This document shows, in pieces, positions 9,536 to 21,599 of a DNA stretch of 64,000 nt. Position numbers and translations under genes: made by a program. Origin of the DNA: Actinomycetes bacterium (GTDB lineage: Bacteria; Actinomycetota; Acidimicrobiia; Acidimicrobiales; RAAP-2); assembly GCA_021848365.1 (NCBI GenBank), contig JAJZUS010000001.1:647417-711416 (forward strand), written 5' to 3'. Position 1 is the stretch's first letter. Every line of letters starts with the position of its first letter. The notes under the pieces were generated by a model that was not told the origin of the DNA, searched no databases, and was given only the letters and a program-made list of their open reading frames with translations.

Positions 9536-9541
9536 ATACTA
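9536..9541 (-). promoter_or_regulatory. Leaderless -10 element of the carboxylase/atuA operon
   Basis: TAGTAT on the minus strand, followed by six bases (CGGCCC) and then the GTG at 9529. No Shine-Dalgarno is present. The spacing matches the leaderless pattern seen at several other starts in this window. Confidence 0.6.
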
Positions 9542-9590
9542 CCGACGGGTCACCCCCACGCTCGGGCCGAGGCGACACGGGGCGGACCCG

Positions 9591-9596
9591 TAGGAT
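9591..9596 (+). promoter_or_regulatory. Leaderless -10 element of rpiB
   Basis: TAGGAT followed by seven bases and the ATG at 9604. This favours the start at 9604 over the in-frame ATG at 9595, which lies inside the hexamer. Confidence 0.5.
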
Positions 9597-9603
9597 GAGG
9601 GAG

Positions 9604-10053
9604 ATGCGCATCGCCGTCGCCTCCGACCACGCGGGCTACGACCTGAAGAGCCACCTGGCCGCCGTGCTGGAGTCGTGGGGCTACGACGTCGTGGACCTCG
9701 GCGCCCGCAGCGGGACCGACTCGGTCGACTACCCGGACTTCGGCGAGGCCGTCGGGCACGCGGTCACCTCCGGCGACGCCGAGCTGGGCGTTGCCGTCTG
9801 CGGGACCGGCATCGGGATCTCGATCGCCGCGAACAAGGTGCCCGGCGTGAGGGCGGCGCTGGTCCACGACGTGACCTCGGCCCACCTCGCGCGCGAGCAC
9901 AATCACGCGAACGTCCTCTGCTTCGGGGGGCGCGTCACCGGGCCGGCCGTCGCCGAGGAGGCCCTGCGCGCCTGGCTCGACGCGACGCCCGGCGCGGGTC
10001 GCCACGAGCGGCGCATCGACAAGCTGAGGGCGCTCGACGAGCGCCACGACTGA
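9604..10053 (+). CDS. rpiB: Ribose-5-phosphate isomerase B
   Basis: The 149-residue protein starts [18 protein letters not shown], the standard RpiB opening. It continues with [13 protein letters not shown], then the active-site [21 protein letters not shown] loop and [15 protein letters not shown]. It interconverts ribose-5-phosphate and ribulose-5-phosphate in the non-oxidative pentose phosphate pathway. The cysteine in VCGTGIG is the usual proton-transfer residue of bacterial RpiB. The start at 9604 is set by homology and by a TAGGAT box seven bases upstream. It is separated from glyA by 13 bases and is probably co-transcribed with it. Confidence 0.94.
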   Translation: MRIAVASDHAGYDLKSHLAAVLESWGYDVVDLGARSGTDSVDYPDFGEAVGHAVTSGDAELGVAVCGTGIGISIAANKVPGVRAALVHDVTSAHLAREHNHANVLCFGGRVTGPAVAEEALRAWLDATPGAGRHERRIDKLRALDERHD

Positions 10054-10066
10054 GAGGACACCGACC

Positions 10067-11359
10067 GTGGCTGCATCACCGTTCGACGCCTGGATCAACC
10101 ACGACGACGAGCTGACGGCCCTCCTCGCCGACGAGTGGGAGCGTCAGACGACGACGGTTCAGCTGATCGCCAGCGAGAACTTCGCCTCGCCGGCCGTCCT
10201 GGCGGCGACGGGCTCGATCCTCACCAACAAGTACGCGGAGGGGTACCCCGGGCGTCGCTACTACGGGGGCAACCAGGTCGTCGACGAGGTCGAGGACCTG
10301 GCCCGACGGCGCCTCACGGCCCTCTTCGGGGCCGACCACGCCAACGTCCAGCCCCACAGCGGGGCGAACGCCAACCTGGCGGTCTACGCGGCGCTGCTCG
10401 AGCCCGGCGACACGGTCCTCGCGATGCGGCTCGACCAGGGCGGCCACCTGACTCACGGCTCTCCGGCGTCGATCGTCTCGAAGATCTGGAACTTCGTCAG
10501 CTACGGCGTGACGCCCCGCCGGGACGATCCCGCGAACCCCGGTGAGCTCATCGACCTCGACCACGTGCGCCAGATGGCCCTCGAGCACCGGCCCCGCCTC
10601 ATCGTCGCCGGGGCGACGGCCTACAGCCGCCGCATCGACCCGGCCCCGTTCCGCGAGATCGCCGACGAGGTCGGGGCCCTGCTCATGTTCGACTCGGCCC
10701 ACGTCGCGGGTCTCATCGCCGGCGGGGTCCACCCGAACCCGGTGCCCTACGCCGACGTCGTCACCTTCACGACCCACAAGACCCTGCGCGGCCCGCGCGG
10801 CGGGGCGATCCTCGCCCGCGAGGAGTACGCGAAGAAGATCGACGCCAGCGTCTTCCCCGGCCAGCAGGGCGGGCCCCTCGAGCACGCCATCGCGGCGAAG
10901 GCCGTCGCCTTCCGCGAGGCGTCCCAGCCCGCCTTCGCCGACTACGCCGCCCGGGTCGTGGCGAACGCCCACGCCTTCGGCGAGGCGCTGGCCGCGGAGG
11001 GGTTCCGCCTGGTGTCGGGCGGGACGGAGAACCACATGGTGCTGCTCGACCTGCGCGACTTCGACGCCGAGCTCACGGGCAAGGAGGCCCAGGAGGTCCT
11101 CGATCGGGCCGGGATCACCACGAACCGCAACACGATCCCCGACGACCCGCGCAGTGCGTTCGTGACCTCGGGCCTGCGCGTCGGGGCCGCCGCCCAGACG
11201 ACGGCAGGGATGAACGGGGCCGAGTTCGCCCAGATCGCCGCGCTGATGGCGAGGGCGCTGCGGGGACGCGCCGACGAGGCCGTCGTCGCCGCCGTGCGTC
11301 ACGACGTCGCGGCCCTGTGTCGCGACTTCAACCCGTACGCGGCCTTCGGCGCGAGGTAG
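10067..11359 (+). CDS. glyA: Serine hydroxymethyltransferase
   Basis: The 430-residue fold-type I PLP enzyme converts serine and tetrahydrofolate to glycine and 5,10-methylene-tetrahydrofolate. Visible motifs are [36 protein letters not shown] and the PLP lysine in [15 protein letters not shown]. The GTG at 10067 has GAGAGGA about 6 bases upstream. The length is normal for bacterial SHMT. It lies 3 bases before the wecA-like gene, so one-carbon metabolism and envelope-precursor genes share a transcript here. Confidence 0.97.
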   Translation: MAASPFDAWINHDDELTALLADEWERQTTTVQLIASENFASPAVLAATGSILTNKYAEGYPGRRYYGGNQVVDEVEDLARRRLTALFGADHANVQPHSGANANLAVYAALLEPGDTVLAMRLDQGGHLTHGSPASIVSKIWNFVSYGVTPRRDDPANPGELIDLDHVRQMALEHRPRLIVAGATAYSRRIDPAPFREIADEVGALLMFDSAHVAGLIAGGVHPNPVPYADVVTFTTHKTLRGPRGGAILAREEYAKKIDASVFPGQQGGPLEHAIAAKAVAFREASQPAFADYAARVVANAHAFGEALAAEGFRLVSGGTENHMVLLDLRDFDAELTGKEAQEVLDRAGITTNRNTIPDDPRSAFVTSGLRVGAAAQTTAGMNGAEFAQIAALMARALRGRADEAVVAAVRHDVAALCRDFNPYAAFGAR

Positions 11360-11362
11360 TCC

Positions 11363-12499
11363 GTGCACAGCATCGCGGCCTACGGGGTCGTGGCCGCGGT
11401 GGCCGCCGTCGTGACCATGCTGCTCACCCGTCCGGCACGGGCCGTCTCGCTGCGCGTCGGCTACACGGCCCAGCCCGACGCCCGCAAGGTCCACCAGACC
11501 GTGACGCCCTACGGGGGCGGGGCGGCGATGCTGATCGGCCTCTCGGTCGCCGTCATCGTCGCGGCGACCATCCCGGCGCTGCGGCCGGTCGTCACGGGGT
11601 CCCACGAGATGCTCGGGGTGGTGCTCGCGGCGGGGATCATCTTCGTCGTCGGGGTCGTCGACGACTTCCGGGACATGTCGGCCCCCGCGAAGGTCGCGGG
11701 CCAGTTCCTCGCCGCTTCGGTCCTGTACTTCAGCGGCACCACGATGTACCAGCTGAAGCTGCCCTTCGCCGGTTTCATCGTGCTGGCCCCGTCGATGCTC
11801 CCGGTCATCACGGCCGTCTGGGTCTTCGCGATCTCGAACGCCATCAACCTCATCGACGGCCTCGACGGCCTCGCCGCGGGCATCGTGGCGATCGCCGCGG
11901 CGACGCTCTGCCTCTACGGGCTCCGCCTGGAGGACCTGGGGCTGCTGCCCGTGAGCAACGTCGGACCCCTCGTGGCGGCGCTCGCCGCGGGGGTCTCCCT
12001 CGGCTTCCTGCGCGACAACTTCCACCCGGCGAAGCTGTTCATGGGTGACGCGGGGGCCCTCCTGCTCGGCCTGCTCATGTCGGCCGCGACGATGGTCATC
12101 GGGGGCCGGACCCCTCCGGCGAGCGGGGTGACCTTCTTCTTCTTCGCCCCCCTCGTCATCCCCTTCCTCATCCTCGGCGTCCCCCTCCTCGACGCCGCGT
12201 GGGCCTTCGTGCGCCGCACGGCGTCGGGTCAGGGCTTCCACACCCCCGACAAGAACCACATCCACCACCGCCTGATGCGCCTGGGGCACGGGCACCGGCG
12301 CACGGTGGTCATCCTGTGGCTCTGGACGGCCGTGCTCTGCGGTTTCGTGCTGTTTCCGCTCTTCGAACCGCGGATCAACGTGGCCATCCCCTTCGGCGTG
12401 GCCCTACTCGCCGTCGGCCTGCTCACCTGGCTCAGCCCCCTCTTCACGCGTCGCGCGGGCGCGGAGGAGGACGAGCCCTCGACCCGGGTGTCACCGTGA
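11363..12499 (+). CDS. Undecaprenyl-phosphate sugar-1-phosphate transferase (WecA/TagO/Rfe, MraY superfamily)
   Basis: The 378-residue polytopic membrane protein has about eleven hydrophobic segments and the MraY/WecA hallmarks DDFRDMSAPAKVAGQF, NAINLIDGLDGLAAG, MGDAGALLLG and HIHHRLMRLGHGHRR. It transfers a HexNAc-1-phosphate, usually GlcNAc-1-P, from UDP-sugar to undecaprenyl phosphate, starting cell-wall polymer or arabinogalactan-linker synthesis. Its position just before the ATP synthase genes matches rfe/wecA (Rv1302) of M. tuberculosis. The GTG at 11363 follows glyA by 3 bases, and its stop overlaps the next gene by GTGA. Confidence 0.9.
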   Translation: MHSIAAYGVVAAVAAVVTMLLTRPARAVSLRVGYTAQPDARKVHQTVTPYGGGAAMLIGLSVAVIVAATIPALRPVVTGSHEMLGVVLAAGIIFVVGVVDDFRDMSAPAKVAGQFLAASVLYFSGTTMYQLKLPFAGFIVLAPSMLPVITAVWVFAISNAINLIDGLDGLAAGIVAIAAATLCLYGLRLEDLGLLPVSNVGPLVAALAAGVSLGFLRDNFHPAKLFMGDAGALLLGLLMSAATMVIGGRTPPASGVTFFFFAPLVIPFLILGVPLLDAAWAFVRRTASGQGFHTPDKNHIHHRLMRLGHGHRRTVVILWLWTAVLCGFVLFPLFEPRINVAIPFGVALLAVGLLTWLSPLFTRRAGAEEDEPSTRVSP

Positions 12500-12744
12500 G
12501 CCCCGACGAGGACGACCCCGGCCCTGACCAGCCCCGACGGGACGAGGACCCGCCCTGGATCGGCCTCGGCGCCTTCGCCGCGCTCGGTACGACGATCGCC
12601 CTCATCGAGGCCGCCGGCGTCCTCGGCGGGATCTGGGTCGACCACCTCCTCGGATCCTCACCGTGGGGGCTCCTCGTCGGGGTAGTGTTGGCGACGGTCG
12701 CCGCCGTGGTAAGCGTCATGAAGCAAGTCCGGCGTTTCCTCTAG
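12496..12744 (+). CDS. atpZ: AtpZ/AtpI-family small membrane protein
   Basis: The 82-residue protein has a charged Asp/Pro-rich N terminus and two hydrophobic helices (about residues 25-52 and 56-75). The layout is that of the putative F0F1-ATPase accessory AtpZ family, with GGIWVDHLLG in the turn region. The GTG at 12496 overlaps the wecA-like stop (GTGA) and is in frame with no better start. AtpZ-type proteins are thought to aid assembly or ion supply of the F0 sector. The family call rests on length, topology and location rather than strong motifs. Confidence 0.7.
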   Translation: MSPDEDDPGPDQPRRDEDPPWIGLGAFAALGTTIALIEAAGVLGGIWVDHLLGSSPWGLLVGVVLATVAAVVSVMKQVRRFL

Positions 12745-12757
12745 AGAAAATCCGCCC

Positions 12758-13165
12758 GTGCTCGAGAACCTGCCCGTCACCACGCTCGCGCGTCTACTGC
12801 GACGCACAACGCTCTCCGCACTCGTCGTCGGTGCGCTCGGCTTCGTGGTGGCCCTGCTCGTGGCCCCGCCGCTCGCGGCCCTGGGCGTCGCCCTGGGCGT
12901 CGCCCTCGCGATCCTCAACCTCCGCTTCCTCGACCGCCAGGTCGCCCGGGTCGAGGTGCGAGGCGGGGAGGACCGCAAGGCGGTGCGCCGCCAGCTCGGC
13001 GGGCGGACCACCGGTCGGCTCGCCGTCGTGACGGTGGTCGTCCTCGGGCTTTTGTGGCTGAGCCCCCCCCTGGGCTTGGGTATTGTGTCAGGGCTCGTGC
13101 TCTACCAGATCGTGTTCGTGGTGAATGTGATGCGGGCGGTAGCGAGCCAGGGAGGACCGCAGTGA
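12758..13165 (+). CDS. atpI: ATP synthase protein I-like membrane protein
   Basis: The 135-residue protein has four hydrophobic segments (about residues 18-36, 40-54, 85-102 and 106-126), matching the AtpI/Rv1303 type encoded just before atpB in actinobacteria. AtpI assists c-ring assembly in other bacteria, so a similar membrane chaperone role is likely. The GTG at 12758 gives MLENLPVTTLARLL. The stop overlaps the atpB start in GTGA. Sequence conservation in this family is weak, so the call leans on topology and synteny. Confidence 0.75.
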   Translation: MLENLPVTTLARLLRRTTLSALVVGALGFVVALLVAPPLAALGVALGVALAILNLRFLDRQVARVEVRGGEDRKAVRRQLGGRTTGRLAVVTVVVLGLLWLSPPLGLGIVSGLVLYQIVFVVNVMRAVASQGGPQ

Positions 13166-13947
13166 GGATGCTGGACGCCATGGGGCAGATCCACCCCGGC
13201 GTGCACCCAACGGTGCACGTCCTCGGCCTGACGATCGACATCGACGCGGTGACCTCGTCCATCGTCGCCGCGATCATCCTGCTGGCCCTGGGCTTCGCCG
13301 CCGCGCGCCGCGCGACGAGCGGCGTGCCGGGCAAGCTCCAGCTCTTCTGGGAGTTCCTCATCGAGCAGGTCGGCGACCTCGCGGACTCGGCGATCGGCAA
13401 GGAGGGCCGTCGGTTCGTGCCGATCGGGGTGACCCTCGGGCTCTACATCCTCATCGCCAACTGGATCGGCTTCCTGCCCTCGGCCCTGCGCCCGGGCGTC
13501 AGCTCGGAGATCCTGCCCGCCCCCACGGCCGACGTGAACCTGCCCCTCGCGATGGCGCTCTTCGTCATCGTCTGGGTCCACGTCGAGTCGATCCGGGCCC
13601 GCGGCTTCAAGGGCTACGTGCGCCACTACTTCCAGCCCTACGGGATCCTGGCGCCGATCAACGTGATCGAGGAGCTCACCAAGCCGATCACGCTGACCTT
13701 CCGACTCTTCGGCAACATCTTCTCCGGCAGCCTGATGGTGGTCGTCATGGCCGCCCTGCTGCCCGTCTACGTCGTGCCCTTCGGCGAGATCATCTGGAAG
13801 CCGTTCGACCTCTTCATCGGCGCGATCCAGGCCTTCATCTTCACCCTGCTCACCATCTTGTACTTCGGCATGGCGATGAGCCACGACGAGCACGAGGAGC
13901 ACCCGGCCGCCCCCGCGGGGGCCGTGCCGGTCCCGGCCTCTCACTAA
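13162..13947 (+). CDS. atpB: ATP synthase F0 subunit a
   Basis: The 261-residue polytopic subunit a carries the essential stator arginine in [19 protein letters not shown] and the half-channel helix ending [23 protein letters not shown]. It forms the proton half-channels next to the c-ring. GTG at 13162 is chosen because GGAGGA lies 5 bases upstream and it overlaps the atpI stop (GTGA). An ATG at 13168 is the alternative. The His/Glu-rich C terminus followed by an Ala/Pro tail is cytoplasmic. Confidence 0.96.
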   Translation: MRMLDAMGQIHPGVHPTVHVLGLTIDIDAVTSSIVAAIILLALGFAAARRATSGVPGKLQLFWEFLIEQVGDLADSAIGKEGRRFVPIGVTLGLYILIANWIGFLPSALRPGVSSEILPAPTADVNLPLAMALFVIVWVHVESIRARGFKGYVRHYFQPYGILAPINVIEELTKPITLTFRLFGNIFSGSLMVVVMAALLPVYVVPFGEIIWKPFDLFIGAIQAFIFTLLTILYFGMAMSHDEHEEHPAAPAGAVPVPASH

Positions 13948-13972
13948 GTCCCAACCCAGGAGGAACACAACA

Positions 13973-14239
13973 ATGGCAAATCCCTCAGACGTCGGATCGG
14001 CCGTCCGCATCGCGGGCGCGCTGGTCGGTGGCGGCCTGGCCCTCGGTGGCGGCGCCATCGGTGCGGCGATCGGTGACGGTCTGGCCGGTAGCCAGACGAT
14101 CGCCGCGATCGCGCGTCAGCCGGAGATCGAGAACAAGGCTCGTCAGTACTTCTTCCTGACGGTCGGTCTGGTCGAGGCCATGTACTTCATCAACCTGCTG
14201 TTCATGGTCGTCTTCGTCTACGTCTTCCAGAAGCAGTAG
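13973..14239 (+). CDS. atpE: ATP synthase F0 subunit c
   Basis: The 88-residue hairpin has a glycine-rich first helix ([18 protein letters not shown]), the polar loop RQP at residues 48-50 that contacts the F1 rotor, and the proton-carrying glutamate E68 in [11 protein letters not shown]. The second helix resembles the mycobacterial c subunit around the carboxylate. A strong AGGAGG lies before ATG 13973, consistent with the high translation needed for a multi-copy ring. Confidence 0.97.
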   Translation: MANPSDVGSAVRIAGALVGGGLALGGGAIGAAIGDGLAGSQTIAAIARQPEIENKARQYFFLTVGLVEAMYFINLLFMVVFVYVFQKQ

Positions 14240-14284
14240 TCCGCCCCGTCGTCGCCTAGCCCCGAGTAAAGAAGGTCACGAGAG

Positions 14285-14806
14285 ATGATTGGCGAGTCCG
14301 TCTTCCTGCTGCCCAACGGAACGTTCTTCGTCGAGTTGGCGGTGGTGGTCATCATCCTCTTCCTGGTCACGAAGTACATCCTTCCGCCGCTCAATCGAGC
14401 GATGGAGGGCCGCCAGGAGAAGATCCGCACCGCCCTGGAGGCGGCCGAGCGCGCTCGTGCGGAGGCGGCCGCCGCCGACGACGAGCGATCCCAGGTCCTC
14501 AACCAGGCCCGGGAGCAGGCGCGAGAGATCGTCGCCTCGGCTCAGGCCCTCGCGGAGCAGGTGAAGACCGAGGCCGGGGGTCGCGGCCAGGCCGAGTACG
14601 AGCGCATCGTCGAGTCGGCGCACGACGAGGTCACCGTGGCCCGCCAGCGCGCCATCGAGGAGGCCTCGGCCCGCATCGGCGAGATCGTCTTCGACCTGGT
14701 GACCAGGATCGTCGGCCGTGAGGTCGACCAGAACGCGCACCAGGACCTCATCCGCGAGGCGATCGCCGCCCTCACGGCCGAGGCCCAGCGCGGGACGGGC
14801 AACTAG
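14285..14806 (+). CDS. atpF: ATP synthase F0 subunit b
   Basis: The 173-residue protein has one N-terminal membrane helix (about residues 14-32, ending TKYILPPLNRAMEGRQEKI) and a long charged, alanine-rich coiled coil. It forms the peripheral stalk linking subunit a to F1. Unlike mycobacteria, where a b copy is fused to delta, this b subunit is free-standing. The gap to atpH is two bases. Confidence 0.94.
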   Translation: MIGESVFLLPNGTFFVELAVVVIILFLVTKYILPPLNRAMEGRQEKIRTALEAAERARAEAAAADDERSQVLNQAREQAREIVASAQALAEQVKTEAGGRGQAEYERIVESAHDEVTVARQRAIEEASARIGEIVFDLVTRIVGREVDQNAHQDLIREAIAALTAEAQRGTGN

Positions 14807-14808
14807 AG

Positions 14809-15720
14809 ATGCTCCCCACGCTCGACGGGTACGCCGCCGCCCTCCTGGGTGCGATGGACGCGGCGTCGCTGGCCGCGACGGCCGACGGGCTGCGCGCACT
14901 CGAGCAGACCGTCCTCGGTCGTGCCGATCTGCGCGCCGTCCTGACCGACACCTCGTTGTCGGGACCGGTGCGCTCGAGCGTGGTGCGCGAGATCCTCGAG
15001 GGCAAGGTGGGTGCTCCGGTCGTGCGGCTCGCCGGCTTCGCGGCCGGCGCCGTGCCGGCCCAGGAGGTGCCCCGCGCCTTCGGCGAGTTGGCCCTGGTGG
15101 CTCACACCCGTCGCGAGACGGGCAATCACGAGTCGGTCAATCTCGGGCTGCTCGAGGCGCGCAAGCGCGTCGCCGGCTTCACTGACGCCCTGCTCGAGGA
15201 CCGGGTCGTCGAGGACTTCGCCCGCATCGAGCACGAGCTCTTCACGTGGGCGCGAGCGATCGAGACGAACGCGGACCTGCGACGACTGCTCACCGACCGG
15301 GACGCGCCGCTTGCGGTGCGCCGGGGGGTCACGACGGACCTCCTCGGAGCCGGGGCCGACCCCGACACGCTGCGCATCGCCCTCTACCTCCTGGAGGGCG
15401 GGCGGCCGCGTGACGTGGTGGGAACCCTGGACTACCTGGTGGACCACGTGGCGCGCGCCCGGGACTGGCGCGTCGCACGCGTGCACACCGCGCGGACCCT
15501 CGCCGACGACGACCAGGCGGCCCTCGCCCGCTCGCTGAGCTCGCTCACCGGCGGGCCCGTCGAACTGCAGGTCGCGGAGGACCCGGCCCTCCTCGGAGGG
15601 GTGCTGGTCGAGGTGGGGGACCTACGCCTCGACGCCTCGATGCGCGGCCGGCTGGCCACGCTGCATGAGTCGGTGGCCGGGGGCCACCTCTACCAGTCCA
15701 CTCTCAATCGCAACGACTAA
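14809..15720 (+). CDS. atpH: ATP synthase F1 subunit delta, extended form with a repeated N-terminal motif
   Basis: At 303 residues the product is much longer than the usual ~180-residue delta/OSCP. The C-terminal part (about 218-303, ending in DPALLGGVLVEVGDLRLDASMRGRLATL) is the standard delta C-terminal domain. The rest shows two similar blocks: residues 38-75 (RADLRAVLTDTSLSGPVRSS...) and 154-192 (NADLRRLLTDRDAPLAVRRG...), each followed by a helical hairpin. This suggests a duplicated N-terminal helical domain. Delta connects the b stalk to the top of alpha3beta3. The gene is intact and lies between atpF and atpA as normal. Confidence 0.92.
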   Translation: MLPTLDGYAAALLGAMDAASLAATADGLRALEQTVLGRADLRAVLTDTSLSGPVRSSVVREILEGKVGAPVVRLAGFAAGAVPAQEVPRAFGELALVAHTRRETGNHESVNLGLLEARKRVAGFTDALLEDRVVEDFARIEHELFTWARAIETNADLRRLLTDRDAPLAVRRGVTTDLLGAGADPDTLRIALYLLEGGRPRDVVGTLDYLVDHVARARDWRVARVHTARTLADDDQAALARSLSSLTGGPVELQVAEDPALLGGVLVEVGDLRLDASMRGRLATLHESVAGGHLYQSTLNRND

Positions 15721-15735
15721 CGACAAAGGAAGAAG

Positions 15736-17253
<1,518 letters not shown>

Positions 17254-17278
17254 GGACTGAGGACGGGAAGGAGCCGCC

Positions 17279-19607
<2,329 letters not shown>

Positions 19608-19609
19608 TC

Positions 19610-20041
19610 GTGGCCACCATGCTCGTCGAGATCGTGACGCCGGAGGCGGCCCTGTGGCAGGGGTCGGCTCAGGCGCTCATGGCCCGGTCCTCGGACGGGG
19701 AGTTCACGGTGCTGCCCCAGCACACGTCGCTCGTCACGGACGTGGTGCCCGGCGTGGTGCGAGTGGCGACGAGCGAGGGGGAGCAGTCCTTCTGCGTCCA
19801 CGGCGGCTACGTGCAGGTCGGCCCGGGCGAGGAGCCCGGCACCACCCGCACGACGCTGCTCGCCGGGGTCGCCGAGCGCGTGTCGGAGATCGACGGGGCC
19901 CAGGCCCAGGCCGACAAGGAGCGCCTCGAGGCCGAACTCGCCCAACTGGGCCGCGACGGCGGCGAGGACCCGGTCGCCCGATCGGTCCTCGAGACCGAAC
20001 TCGCCCGCGCGGAACTGCGCCTGCGGGCGATCGGTCGCTGA
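19610..20041 (+). CDS. atpC: ATP synthase F1 subunit epsilon
   Basis: The 143-residue protein has the N-terminal beta-sandwich (MLVEIVTPEAALWQG, GEFTVLPQHTSLVTDVVPG) and a C-terminal helical hairpin of AtpC. It sits at the foot of the central stalk and can inhibit ATP hydrolysis. The GTG at 19610 is 2 bases after atpD; ATG 19619 is possible. It is the last gene of the operon and abuts the opposing CBS gene with zero spacing. Confidence 0.94.
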   Translation: MATMLVEIVTPEAALWQGSAQALMARSSDGEFTVLPQHTSLVTDVVPGVVRVATSEGEQSFCVHGGYVQVGPGEEPGTTRTTLLAGVAERVSEIDGAQAQADKERLEAELAQLGRDGGEDPVARSVLETELARAELRLRAIGR

Positions 20042-20473
20042 TCAGCGACCGCTGACGTAGTCCAGCAGTTCGCGTCGCTCGCGCTCGAGGTCGTCGACGC
20101 GGGCCTTCACGACGTCGCCGATGGAGACGAGCCCGACCAGTCGACCATCGTCGAGGACCGGGACGTGGCGGATGCGCCGCTCGGTCATGGTGGTCATGAG
20201 GGCCGGGATCGTCGTCCCCGGCTCGCAGGTGACCACGTCGGCCGTCATCAGATCCCGGACGCGCTCCTCGAGGGCGTCCGTCCCGCTGCGGGCGAGCGCG
20301 CGCACCACGTCGCGCTCGCTCAGGATGCCGGCCAGTGGCCCCCGGCCGTCGACGACCACTAGGGCGCCGATGCCGCGCTCGCGCAGCAACTCGACGGCGT
20401 CGCGTACCGGGCGCTCGGCGCTCACGGTGGTGACGTCGTGACCCTTCGCGGCCAGTAGGTGCGCTACGTCCAT
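20042..20473 (-). CDS. CBS-pair domain protein
   Basis: The 143-residue protein consists of two CBS motifs: TVSAERPVRDAVELLRERGIGALVVVDGRGPLAGILSERDVVRAL and VTCEPGTTIPALMTTMTERRIRHVPVLDDGRLVGLVSIGDVV. A charged C-terminal helix follows. Stand-alone CBS pairs bind adenine nucleotides and act as regulatory modules; the partner is unknown. ATG 20473 is chosen because AGGAGAAGGGG precedes it; longer frames have no ribosome site. It lies tail to tail with atpC. Confidence 0.88.
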   Translation of the reverse strand: MDVAHLLAAKGHDVTTVSAERPVRDAVELLRERGIGALVVVDGRGPLAGILSERDVVRALARSGTDALEERVRDLMTADVVTCEPGTTIPALMTTMTERRIRHVPVLDDGRLVGLVSIGDVVKARVDDLERERRELLDYVSGR

Positions 20474-20497
20474 GGAGTCCCCCTTCTCCTGAGCCGG

Positions 20498-20503
20498 ACT
20501 GTA
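20498..20503 (-). promoter_or_regulatory. -10 element of the CBS protein gene
   Basis: TACAGT on the minus strand, about 25 bases upstream of ATG 20473, with a purine-rich ribosome site between them. This one is a leadered promoter. Confidence 0.4.
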
Positions 20504-20536
20504 GAGCCCCTTCGGGCCCGGGGGCAAGGGGACGGC

Positions 20537-21526
20537 CTAGAAACCGGCGGTGGTGAACTCCTGGAGCTTGTTGTGCCGGTGGAAGGTCTCCACGGTGCGC
20601 ACCGTCCCCGACTGGGACCGCACCACCAGGGACTGGGTGGTCGCCCCGAACTCGGTGAAGCGCACGCCCTTCAGGAAGTCGCCGTCGGTGATGGCGGTCG
20701 CCGAGAAGTAGCAGTTGTCCCCCTGGACCAGGTCGTCGGTCGTGAGCACGCGCTCGACGTGGTAGCCCTGGGCGACGGCGAGGGCGTGCTCGGTCTCGTC
20801 ACGGGGGTGCAGGATCCCCTGGATCTCGCCCCCGAGGCCCTTCAGGGCGGCGGCCGCGATGACGCCCTCCGGCGTCCCGCCGATGCCGAAGAGGATGTCG
20901 GCTCCCGAGTTGGGCCAGGCCGTGGCGATCGCGCCGGTCACGTCGCCGTCGGAGATGAGCAGCACGCGGGCTCCCGCCTCGCGCACCTCGGCGATCAGGT
21001 CGTCGTGACGGGGCCGGTCGAGGACGACGACGCCGAGCTCCTGGACCGGCTTGCCGAGGCGCTTGGAGAGTTCCTTCAGGTTCTCGGTGACTGTCGCGTT
21101 GATGTCGACGGCGCCGCGCCCGCGCGGGCCGACCGCGACCTTGCGCATGTAGACGCAGGGCCCCGGGTTGAACATGGTGTGACGCTCCGAGAGCGCGATC
21201 ACCGAGACGGCGCCCTTGCGGCCGTTCGCCGTGAGGGTGGTGCCGTCGATCGGGTCGACGGCGACGTCCACCGCGGGCGGTCGGCCGTCGCCGATCCGTT
21301 CGCCGTTGTAGAGCATCGGGGCGTTGTCCTTCTCGCCCTCGCCGATCACCACGACGCCGTCCATGGCGACCGCGCCGAGCACGAATCGCATGGCGTCGAC
21401 GGCGGCGGCGTCGGCCGACATCTTGTCGCCCCGACCGGCCCACCGGGCGGCCGCGATGGCGGCCGCCTCGGTGACGCGGATCATCTCGAGGGCGATGTTG
21501 CGGTCGGGCTGAGCGGGCTGGAGCAC
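20537..21526 (-). CDS. glpX: Fructose-1,6-bisphosphatase class II
   Basis: The 329-residue GlpX enzyme has IGEGEKDNAPMLYNGERIG, DPIDGTTLTANGRKGAVSVIAL (metal-binding DPIDGT), ISDGDVTGAIA and GIGGTPEGVIAAAA. It removes the 1-phosphate of fructose-1,6-bisphosphate in gluconeogenesis and replaces the class I enzyme in many actinobacteria. The GTG at 21526 is preferred over upstream in-frame starts because TACGCT ends exactly 6 bases before it (leaderless). It diverges from murA across 73 bases. Confidence 0.95.
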   Translation of the reverse strand: MLQPAQPDRNIALEMIRVTEAAAIAAARWAGRGDKMSADAAAVDAMRFVLGAVAMDGVVVIGEGEKDNAPMLYNGERIGDGRPPAVDVAVDPIDGTTLTANGRKGAVSVIALSERHTMFNPGPCVYMRKVAVGPRGRGAVDINATVTENLKELSKRLGKPVQELGVVVLDRPRHDDLIAEVREAGARVLLISDGDVTGAIATAWPNSGADILFGIGGTPEGVIAAAALKGLGGEIQGILHPRDETEHALAVAQGYHVERVLTTDDLVQGDNCYFSATAITDGDFLKGVRFTEFGATTQSLVVRSQSGTVRTVETFHRHNKLQEFTTAGF

Positions 21527-21532
21527 CTCCGC

Positions 21533-21538
21533 AGCGTA
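21533..21538 (-). promoter_or_regulatory. Leaderless -10 element of glpX
   Basis: TACGCT, then six bases GCGGAG, then GTG 21526 on the minus strand. Confidence 0.6.
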
Positions 21539-21587
21539 TCCCCGGGCACCGCGACGCGCCGGGGCCGGAGGGGTCCGGGGGACCGGC

Positions 21588-21593
21588 AATACT
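21588..21593 (+). promoter_or_regulatory. Leaderless -10 element of murA
   Basis: AATACT followed by six bases and the GTG at 21600. It diverges from the glpX -10 with 49 bases between the hexamers. Confidence 0.5.
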
Positions 21594-21599
21594 TGAGGG

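Noticed and set aside
10076..12295. 739-codon minus-strand frame opposite glyA and the wecA-like gene
   Set aside because: Composition is that of a complement of GC-rich codons (Arg, Gly, Asp, Val and His runs) with no domains. The plus-strand genes are unambiguous.
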